A stretch of 7,345 bases of DNA from an uncultured Pseudomonadota bacterium. Lineage in GTDB: Bacteria; Myxococcota_A; UBA9042; CAIXZC01. The DNA is taken from contig CALGBT010000184.1 of NCBI GenBank assembly GCA_937884235.1, positions 1-7,345 of the forward strand. The letters are read 5' to 3'. Numbering within the stretch: the first letter of the stretch is position 1; each line of letters opens with the position of its first letter. The notes under the pieces are model-generated. The model was not told the origin of the DNA and searched no databases. It saw only the letters and a program-made list of their open reading frames with translations. The position numbers and the translations under genes were made by a program. This document shows, piece by piece, positions 1 through 5,277 of the stretch.

Positions 1-46
1 TCTTCAGACCAACGGAAGCTGGCTTTTGGTGCGGTTTCCCACAAGC

Positions 47-57
47 GAGGGGCGGGA
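47..57 (+). promoter_or_regulatory. Ribosome binding site of the large repeat lipoprotein
   Basis: A purine-rich GAGGGG at 47-52 sits five bases before the ATG at 58, and a second GGGA follows at 54-57. This supports position 58 as the start over the in-frame ATG at 79, which has a weaker leader. The chosen start also gives the signal peptide a positively charged residue (Lys5). I see no convincing -35/-10 promoter in the remaining leader (1-46). Confidence 0.6.
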
Positions 58-3000
58 ATGTCTTCGTTGAAAGCTGGCATGGCGATCTATTTGATTCTGG
101 CTGCGGCGCAGCTGGGATGTGGCGGCAGCGGCCAAATAACTGAGGTCGATGGGGTTGGCGGCGAGGGCGTAGTGCCCGACGTTGTCGATACCGTGGCACC
201 CGTTGAACTGGTCGGGCCTGAGGCGACGGATATGAGGACTGAAGAGAGCTTCGTGCCTGTGGATCTCCAGGGACTGGAGCAGTGGGCCTGGGATGACTTC
301 GAGGATCCGGAGGGTGGGGCTGGCTGGCCTTGCGAGACTGGTGACGACTGCCTGGAGGGATTCTGTATCGCCACGGCCGATGGCAAACGCTGTACGACGG
401 CGTGCGAAGAGGAGTGCCCATTTGGCTGGCTCTGCCTGCAGTACACTCCGAGTCTGCCGGACCAGGTCTTTATCTGTGCACCACATAATCTGGAATTTTG
501 CCGCCCCTGCTCGACCAACACGGATTGCCTCGCCAGCGGAGTAGATGCCGGGCAGAAATGTGTCAGCTATGGTGCGACGGGAAGCTTCTGCGGCGGTGCG
601 TGCAGCGCCGACGGCACCTCCTGTCCTCCGGGAAGTAGCTGTGCCGAGGTGCAGGATGTGACGGGAGCAGAGGTGACTCAGTGCCTGGCCGATTCGGGTC
701 TGTGCGAATGTAGCCAGCTGTCCATTGATGCGGGGGCCAAGACGGGCTGTCTGATGCAGAACGAGTGGGGAAGTTGCGCCGGGCAGCGGATGTGCCTGGC
801 GGACGGATTGAGCGAATGTGATGCGGCGCTTCCCGCCCCCGAAAACTGCAACGGCGTGGATGACGATTGCGATGGCACCGTCGACGAGGACTCCGGTGGC
901 GGCGAGTGCCTGCTCACCAACCAGTACGGTGCCTGCCCCGGAGTTGAGGTGTGCGCCGAAGGCAAGACCACCTGTGATGCCGACGAACCCATGGCCGAAC
1001 AGTGTGACGGGATGGACAACGACTGCGATGGTGAGGTGGACGAGAAGTTCCCCGATACCGATGAAGATGGAGTTGCGGATTGCCTGGAAACTGACAAGGA
1101 CGGGGATGCCATTCCCGATGGCCTCGACAACTGCCCTTCCGTATTCAATCCCGCTCAGGACGACTTTGACCTTGACTCGCTGGGGGATGCTTGTGACCTG
1201 GATGACGACAACGACCTGGCCGCGGATGGCGTGGACTGTGCGCCCCTCGACAACACTGCTTTCCCAGGGGCGGTGGAAATCTGCGATGGCAAGGACAATG
1301 ACTGCAATGCCCTGGTGGATGAAGGATACGTTGATTCCGATTTCGATGGGTGGAAGGACTGCGTGGATGATGATGATGACAACGATGGAGCTCTAGACGG
1401 TGTTGACTGTGAGCCAACCCTGAGTGCGGTTCATCCGGGTGCTCTGGAGCAATGTAACGGCATCGACGAAGATTGTGACCAGAGTGTCGATGAGGGGTTC
1501 GCTGACCTGGACGATGACGGCGTCGCCGATTGCGTCGATGTCGACGCGGATGGCGATGGCGTGGAGGAGACGGACAACTGCCCGCTGGTACCCAATCCCG
1601 GTCAGGAGGACAATGATGGCGACGGGGTAGGGGATGCCTGCGACGGTGATGCCGACGGTGACTCCATTCCCGATGGCGTGGACAACTGCCCTCTGGTCCA
1701 GAATCCGCAGCAGAAAGACCTTGACGATGACGGATTCGGCGATGCCTGCGACCAGGACAAGGATGGCGACGGGGATCCCGACGACAGTGACTGCGCTCCC
1801 CTGGACAAGATGATCAATGCCGGTGCGCAGGAGGTCTGCGACGGCCTCGACAATGACTGCAATCTAGAGGTTGACGACGGGTTCGGGGAGTTGCCGTGCG
1901 GCAAGGGTCAGTGTCTGCATCTGGTGGCGGTGTGCGTGAACGGAGGAAGCGGTGCGTGCGATCCATACGAGGGGGCCAGCGCCGAACTCTGCGACGGAAT
2001 CGACAATGACTGTGACGGGCTGCTGGATGAAGACCAGGGTAGCAAGAACTGTGGTCTGGGAGTTTGCGCACATAGTGAACCAGCTTGCCTGGAGGGTGCG
2101 CCCAACAATTGCGATCCCCTGGCCGGGGCCGGTGCGGAGATTTGTGACGGTCTCGATAACGACTGTGACGGCAAGACGGACGAGGAGATGCCCGTCCTGG
2201 CCTGCGGCAAAGGACAGTGTTTCCATACGCAGGCCTCCTGCATAGGTGGTCAGACTTACGAATGCGAACCCTTCAAGGGGGCACTTCCAGAGAGCTGCGA
2301 TGGCCTGGACAATGACTGCGACGAGCAGGTCGATGAGGGACTCGGGCAGACCACCTGCGGTTTTGGTGAATGCGAGCACACCGTGGACAATTGCCAGGGT
2401 GGAGTATTCCAGCTCTGCAATCCCTTCGTCGGGGCCGCAATGGAAATCTGCGATCAGCTGGACAACGACTGCGACGGCCTGGTGGACGAGGATCTGGGGA
2501 CCATGACCTGCGGACTTGGAGTCTGTCAGAAGTCGGTTGCAGGTTGCATCGACGGCGTCCCCGGCATCTGCGAACCGCTACAAGGTGAAGGAGTGGAGTT
2601 CTGCGATGGCCTGGACAATGACTGCAATGGCGTGGTGGACAATGACTGTGTGCTGACTGCCGGCGAGATCTGTGAGGAAGATGCCGATTGTGCATCGGGT
2701 GTCTGCCGCACCGATTGGGACGGCGAAGGCAAGTTCTGTGGACAGGACGAGGGGCAGTGTGTTGATGATGATGAAGGCATAGTCCTCCACCATGAAAACG
2801 GCTGGGTTGAGTGCGACGACGGCGGGCAGCTCTACCGGCAGTGCGAGGACGGAGTGTGGGCCTCCGGCGAGGGCACGCCCTGCGGTGCCACGGTTTGCGA
2901 TGGTGGCTGCGGGTACATCGCGGCTGACGATAATCTCTGTGTCTCCGGGGCTGGATTGGGGTTGGGCGGAGGATGCGAATTCGAAGACCTGGGGGGGGCG

Positions 3001-3900
3001 GACACAACCTGCGTGGACTGTGGGCACTTCACGGCGAACGCTGGGGCCTGCAACGGCGGGCTGGACTCATGCAGCGTCGTCTGCGGAGGCGAATGTGAAG
3101 CTGCCGAGACTCACCTCACCGAGGGCACGGTCTGCTGGGCCGACGAAGAGGGGGATAGCTGGTCAACGGTGGACTTGTGTGGGACCGATGGCGTGACTTG
3201 CGCGTTTGGAGACGATGGTCATGACTCCGACGAACTGGCGGCCGATTGCGGCAATTTCGATTGCGTGGACGGGGCCTGTCTCGAGAGCTGCGGCGGTGAC
3301 GATGCCAATTGCAATGCCGGGTCTTTCTGCGGTCCGGGCGATGGTTGCTACAGCGTCGACGAACTTCTCCCGTGGGCCCAATCCGGGGACCACTTTGTCC
3401 TGACCAAGACCGATGCCACCTATTTCGACGGCGCGGATTGTCCTGACAACTTCTTTGGCGTGGATGAAACCACAGTCTCGTCAGTGCCCTTCCGAGTCGG
3501 ACCCTACACTTCGTCAGGCACCATGAACGGCCTCACCGTCAACAAGGTGATCCCTGCACCATTTGCCAACTGGCTCATTACCAAAGCTCACTACATCTTC
3601 CCGGGGGGCCGGTGTTCTGCCCAGCCGCTGAGCGTGAAGTTCACCTACTCGGACGGCAGCTCCGCCACTACAGGCACCGCATCCATCCCCCACGACTGCA
3701 GCTCGGGAGGGACGTGGTCTGGGGACAACTTTACCATCAAGCATATGGGCAATTACGGTGGACCGTGCTGCGACAACTGGTACTACGGAGTCTTCAGCAA
3801 CCCGAATCCGGGCAAGGCGGTAGCATCCTTCCTCGCCAACTACACTGATGGTTGCGGCGGGTCCTACAACGGGCAGCTCTGGGCCGTTACAATCGACTGA
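58..3900 (+). CDS. Giant Cys/Asp-rich lipoprotein with MopE-type metal-binding motifs and TSP3-like repeats
   Basis: Predicted envelope or surface lipoprotein of 1280 residues, complete. Residues 1-20 form a signal peptide (Lys5, hydrophobic 8-19) ending QLG|C21. An acidic linker spans about 22-90. Residues 92-218 are Cys-rich. Ten units of the form C[DN]GxDxDC[DN]xxxD[ED] start at 264, 316, 409, 466, 594, 645, 696, 747, 798 and 849. This is the putative metal-binding motif named after MopE of Methylococcus. TSP3-like calcium motifs (DxDxDGxxD, DNCP, GDACD) fill 331-395 and 481-580. A second Cys-rich region covers about 870-1100, and 1101-1280 is an unclassified domain, probably beta-rich. 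I count about 115 cysteines, roughly 9%. Likely role: calcium/metal-binding, disulfide-stabilised surface structure; ligand and partners are unknown. No MYXO-CTERM-type sorting tail and no enzyme motif is seen. The stop lies 10 bases from the end of the opposing operon. Confidence 0.93.
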   Translation: MSSLKAGMAIYLILAAAQLGCGGSGQITEVDGVGGEGVVPDVVDTVAPVELVGPEATDMRTEESFVPVDLQGLEQWAWDDFEDPEGGAGWPCETGDDCLEGFCIATADGKRCTTACEEECPFGWLCLQYTPSLPDQVFICAPHNLEFCRPCSTNTDCLASGVDAGQKCVSYGATGSFCGGACSADGTSCPPGSSCAEVQDVTGAEVTQCLADSGLCECSQLSIDAGAKTGCLMQNEWGSCAGQRMCLADGLSECDAALPAPENCNGVDDDCDGTVDEDSGGGECLLTNQYGACPGVEVCAEGKTTCDADEPMAEQCDGMDNDCDGEVDEKFPDTDEDGVADCLETDKDGDAIPDGLDNCPSVFNPAQDDFDLDSLGDACDLDDDNDLAADGVDCAPLDNTAFPGAVEICDGKDNDCNALVDEGYVDSDFDGWKDCVDDDDDNDGALDGVDCEPTLSAVHPGALEQCNGIDEDCDQSVDEGFADLDDDGVADCVDVDADGDGVEETDNCPLVPNPGQEDNDGDGVGDACDGDADGDSIPDGVDNCPLVQNPQQKDLDDDGFGDACDQDKDGDGDPDDSDCAPLDKMINAGAQEVCDGLDNDCNLEVDDGFGELPCGKGQCLHLVAVCVNGGSGACDPYEGASAELCDGIDNDCDGLLDEDQGSKNCGLGVCAHSEPACLEGAPNNCDPLAGAGAEICDGLDNDCDGKTDEEMPVLACGKGQCFHTQASCIGGQTYECEPFKGALPESCDGLDNDCDEQVDEGLGQTTCGFGECEHTVDNCQGGVFQLCNPFVGAAMEICDQLDNDCDGLVDEDLGTMTCGLGVCQKSVAGCIDGVPGICEPLQGEGVEFCDGLDNDCNGVVDNDCVLTAGEICEEDADCASGVCRTDWDGEGKFCGQDEGQCVDDDEGIVLHHENGWVECDDGGQLYRQCEDGVWASGEGTPCGATVCDGGCGYIAADDNLCVSGAGLGLGGGCEFEDLGGADTTCVDCGHFTANAGACNGGLDSCSVVCGGECEAAETHLTEGTVCWADEEGDSWSTVDLCGTDGVTCAFGDDGHDSDELAADCGNFDCVDGACLESCGGDDANCNAGSFCGPGDGCYSVDELLPWAQSGDHFVLTKTDATYFDGADCPDNFFGVDETTVSSVPFRVGPYTSSGTMNGLTVNKVIPAPFANWLITKAHYIFPGGRCSAQPLSVKFTYSDGSSATTGTASIPHDCSSGGTWSGDNFTIKHMGNYGGPCCDNWYYGVFSNPNPGKAVASFLANYTDGCGGSYNGQLWAVTID
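748..1044 (+). repeat. First pair of MopE-type repeat units (52-residue spacing)
   Basis: This covers residues 231-329 of the large lipoprotein. Two related modules each have four cysteines (231/240/246/254 and 284/293/299/306) followed by a CxGxDxDCDGxVDE motif at 264-277 or 316-329. The cysteine spacing is 9-6-8-10 in the first module and 9-6-7-10 in the second, so they are homologous. They are a different subtype from the later 51-residue array, whose inter-motif cysteines sit at other offsets. Divergence is too high for a recent duplication. Confidence 0.75.
1048..1242 (+). repeat. Thrombospondin type 3-like calcium-binding segment A
   Basis: Residues 331-395 contain Asp-rich loops of the DxDxDGxxDC type, followed by DGLDNCP, a short loop with NP, and then LGDACD. 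This is the typical type 3 repeat pattern, in which each loop coordinates calcium through Asp side chains and single cysteines cross-link neighbouring loops. It lies between the second and third MopE-type motifs. Confidence 0.8.
1366..1380 (+). repeat. Short trinucleotide run (GAT)4GAC
   Basis: Four GAT codons followed by GAC encode five consecutive aspartates (residues 437-441) in an acidic stretch between the third and fourth MopE-type motifs. The run keeps frame whatever its copy number, so any length change would alter only the length of the acidic stretch. Confidence 0.8.
1498..1797 (+). repeat. Thrombospondin type 3-like calcium-binding segment B
   Basis: Residues 481-580 are the longest uninterrupted type 3-like run in the protein. 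DLDDDGVADC is followed by two copies of a block in the order DADGD, DNCP, NP, DGxGDACD (DNCPLVPNP at 507-514 and DNCPLVQNP at 542-550), ending in DKDGDGDPDDSDC. The two blocks are near-identical at protein level but differ at many third codon positions. The segment leads directly into the 51-residue array. Confidence 0.85.
1837..2643 (+). repeat. Five exact 51-residue (153-bp) tandem repeats plus start of a sixth
   Basis: MopE-type motifs begin at residues 594, 645, 696, 747, 798 and 849, each exactly 51 residues after the last. Within each of the five complete units the six cysteines fall at offsets 0, 7, 20, 25, 32 and 40 without exception. Each unit reads CDGxDNDC, a D/E-rich turn, CGxGxC, a variable loop with two more cysteines, then a Pro/Gly/Ala turn before the next unit. 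Offset 27 is His in four units and Lys in the fifth. Synonymous positions differ widely between units, so the array is old and held by selection, not a recent expansion. The sixth unit stops after its first motif (residues 849-862). Confidence 0.92.
2665..3357 (+). other. Second cysteine-rich region of the large lipoprotein
   Basis: Residues 871-1100 carry about 28 cysteines without the regular register of the preceding array. The first part (871-894) has a C-x5-DC-x4-C pattern, similar to the CETGDDCLEGFC stretch at residues 92-103, so the protein appears to carry this small module at both ends. The middle (about 940-1080) is rich in Gly, Asp and paired cysteines and looks like a chain of small disulfide knots. 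I cannot assign it to a named family. It contains the G8 tract at 2991-2998. Confidence 0.6.
2991..2998 (+). repeat. G8 homopolymer inside the large lipoprotein gene
   Basis: Eight consecutive G encode the end of Leu978, Gly979, Gly980 and the first base of Ala981. The reading frame as given is intact on both sides, with the Cys-rich composition continuing downstream. Loss of one G would shift translation into a frame that stops at 3194-3196 and remove the C-terminal 180-residue domain. Confidence 0.85.
3358..3897 (+). other. C-terminal domain of unknown family in the large lipoprotein
   Basis: Residues 1101-1280 differ sharply from the rest of the protein. They are rich in aromatic residues, Thr, Ser and Gly, poor in Asp-rich repeats, and have only six cysteines (1128, 1186, 1214, 1237, 1238, 1266). 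Alternating polar/hydrophobic stretches such as LSVKFTYSDGSS suggest a beta-sandwich, perhaps a binding domain displayed at the end of the repeat stalk. A vicinal Cys1237-Cys1238 pair lies in a Gly/aromatic-rich loop. I do not recognise the family, and the fold is inferred. Confidence 0.5.
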
Positions 3901-3910
3901 ACAGTGCGTG

Positions 3911-4570
3911 CTAGTCGCCGTGTTGACCGGTCATATAGGCCTGGAATTTCGGGAGGTCGTCGGGCCATGAGTAAAGCTCGAGCCACGTCGCCAGTTGGCC
4001 GTTTTCATTGATGGCGAAGAAGTCATGGTTGAGGGCCAGGAAGACCATCCAGAGGTTGATGTCCAGGGTATCGAGGAGGTATGGCATGTCGTTGCCGTCC
4101 ACCACTCCCTCAGTAGATTCAGGTGACTTCTCGTAGGCTGCCGCACGTTGGATGGCGAAGGTGGGCTGTGCCTCCCACCAGGTGGGGTGAGCAAGATACT
4201 CCGCCCAGAGACCATCAGCCACGGTTCCGCATTCCGGACAGCGGCTGTCGAAGAAGATGAGATTATAGGGCTTGCCATCAAGGTCAGCGTTATCAACGAG
4301 TTGCCCGAAGGTGGGCGAAGAGGGGTTAAGATCCTCCAGGACGAAGTGGGGAACTTCCATGCCGATGGGGTGCGCCTCAGGTTCGACATAGGCCTCTTCG
4401 GCAACTTCTTCCAGAGGCTCGGGAATGGTCTCTTGCTGCGTCGTCGCATCGGGCGTTTCGACGAGTTCGACCTGTACGGCGACGTCGACCGTGTCAGATT
4501 TCTTCTCAGAAGAACCGGAGTCGCAGCCAATGGAGAGTAGCAGAGCCAGTGTGAGCAGTATCCAGCGCAT
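3911..4570 (-). CDS. Thioredoxin/TlpA-like lipoprotein with CPEC motif
   Basis: Predicted membrane-anchored thiol-disulfide protein of 219 residues. Residues 1-15 are a short signal peptide ending LSIG|C16, followed by an acidic Val/Glu/Thr/Pro linker to about residue 68. The thioredoxin-like domain spans about 69-215. It starts IGMEVPHFVLEDLNP, matching the G-xx-aP-x-F-x-L-x-D entry of the redoxin/TlpA group. A hydrophobic strand then leads to C111-P-E-C114 at the usual active-site place. M162-P163 fits the cis-proline loop, and FFAINENGQL (184-193) matches the late beta-strand with its Gly turn. The start has GGGAG six bases upstream. It is the last gene of the minus-strand set, 21 bases after the DUF2318-like gene. 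Asp at +2 after the lipid cysteine would favour inner-membrane retention under E. coli rules. Whether it reduces, oxidises or transfers electrons cannot be told from sequence. Confidence 0.85.
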   Translation of the reverse strand: MRWILLTLALLLSIGCDSGSSEKKSDTVDVAVQVELVETPDATTQQETIPEPLEEVAEEAYVEPEAHPIGMEVPHFVLEDLNPSSPTFGQLVDNADLDGKPYNLIFFDSRCPECGTVADGLWAEYLAHPTWWEAQPTFAIQRAAAYEKSPESTEGVVDGNDMPYLLDTLDINLWMVFLALNHDFFAINENGQLATWLELYSWPDDLPKFQAYMTGQHGD

Positions 4571-4575
4571 ATAGA

Positions 4576-4580
4576 ACTCC
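4576..4580 (-). promoter_or_regulatory. Ribosome binding site of the thioredoxin-like lipoprotein
   Basis: On the minus strand the sequence GGGAG lies within the 21-base gap, separated by about five bases (TTCTA T) from the ATG at 4570-4568. It fixes this ATG as the start and indicates independent initiation within the operon. Confidence 0.6.
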
Positions 4581-4591
4581 CTGGCCGAGGC

Positions 4592-5230
4592 CTATTCGAA
4601 ATACCAACTACCTGCTTCAAGGACTGCGGGATCAATAATCACATCAGTTTCCGTCAGCGTCACTTCAAGGAACCCGGGCCAGCAACCGCCACCCTTGTTT
4701 TCGGTGCCGATGCCGGTGATGGCAAACTTGTTGCCGCAGTTGTTGCAGACCATGAGATCGCCCTGCTGGCTGTATCCCTTCTTCGCACCATAACAGACGT
4801 CGCAGGCATCAAAGGCCATGTGGACACCGCCGTCTGCATCAAGGACGCCAAAGTACTTGATAGTGACGTTATGCCATTGATGGGTGAAGAACTTGGCGGT
4901 GGTGGAGAGAACGGCCATGGGAATAACGATGTCGGTGGAAACCGGTGGGACATCCTCGACGGCGGTGATCTCTGCCACCGGTTCGACGTCCGGATCGGCA
5001 ACCGCCGTGTCGCTGAGCAGAATCTCTTCCGCCGGTTGCGAGACGTCTGGCGAGGCATCCGCGCCAACTGGGGCATCCACCGAGGCCTCCACGTCTACAG
5101 TTGCACAAGCTCCATTGGCGCAAACGTCCTGCTCGCCGTCCTTGTCCCCATTCCCCGAATCACAGCCCACACCCCACGATAGCAACAGCAAAGCAAAGAG
5201 AGAAACGGAACAACTACGGACGAGTGTCAT
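4592..5230 (-). CDS. DUF2318-type CxxC/CxxC lipoprotein (FtrD-like metal or Fe-S protein)
   Basis: Lipoprotein of 212 residues from the ATG at 5230. The signal peptide (Arg5, hydrophobic 9-16) ends GVG|C23. A long Asp/Val/Ala/Pro linker with two cysteines (37, 42) runs to about residue 100. The C-terminal domain (about 102-212) matches DUF2318: TKFFTHQWHN-like His/Trp segment, YFGVLDADGGVHMAFDAC, C143xxC146, GYSQQGDLMVC, C162xxC165G, an IG near 173, GGGC183WP, and a terminal SWYF. In the family GGCNP is usual, so Trp replaces Asn. Family members are described as Fe-S-containing and accompany FTR1-type iron permeases as membrane-bound electron carriers. Here the domain is on a lipid anchor, without membrane helices. 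The gene lies between the cytochrome and thioredoxin-like genes, 47 bases after the former. Family membership is firm; function (electron transfer, iron handling) is inferred. Confidence 0.85.
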   Translation of the reverse strand: MTLVRSCSVSLFALLLLSWGVGCDSGNGDKDGEQDVCANGACATVDVEASVDAPVGADASPDVSQPAEEILLSDTAVADPDVEPVAEITAVEDVPPVSTDIVIPMAVLSTTAKFFTHQWHNVTIKYFGVLDADGGVHMAFDACDVCYGAKKGYSQQGDLMVCNNCGNKFAITGIGTENKGGGCWPGFLEVTLTETDVIIDPAVLEAGSWYFE

Positions 5231-5236
5231 ACAATA

Positions 5237-5242
5237 CCTCTT
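5237..5242 (-). promoter_or_regulatory. Ribosome binding site deciding the DUF2318-like start
   Basis: AAGAGG on the minus strand lies six bases before the ATG at 5230-5228. It favours this start over the in-frame ATG at 5260 and the GTG at 5281, which overlaps the TGA stop of the cytochrome gene. The chosen start gives an ordinary signal peptide, while the longer forms would add up to 17 polar residues in front of it. Confidence 0.65.
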
Positions 5243-5277
5243 GTTAAGATTTGAACGCATTGTTAGTTCCGGAAGAC

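Noticed and set aside
4..486. 160-codon minus-strand open frame at the left edge
   Set aside because: It lies opposite the signal peptide and Cys-rich start of the large lipoprotein, has no recognisable features, and the plus-strand gene has a good ribosome site and lipobox.
1837..2643. 153-bp periodicity as a CRISPR array or recent DNA tandem repeat
   Set aside because: The periodicity is at protein level. Units differ at many synonymous positions, there are no identical short repeats with unique spacers, and the reading frame is continuous.
2273..3007. 244-codon minus-strand open frame, Arg/His/Pro-rich, opposite the repeat array
   Set aside because: The Arg/His/Pro richness is the complement of Asp/Gly/Cys repeat codons. 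There is no signal, domain or plausible ribosome site.
58..3900. Assigning the large protein as MopE itself
   Set aside because: Only the short metal-binding motif named after MopE is shared. The repeat array, TSP3-like segments and C-terminal domain are different, so no gene symbol is justified.
3894..3917. Inverted repeat CGACT/AGTCG as a bidirectional terminator
   Set aside because: The stem is only five base pairs with a 14-base loop and no T-tract on either strand. It is expected by chance and falls partly on the stop codons.
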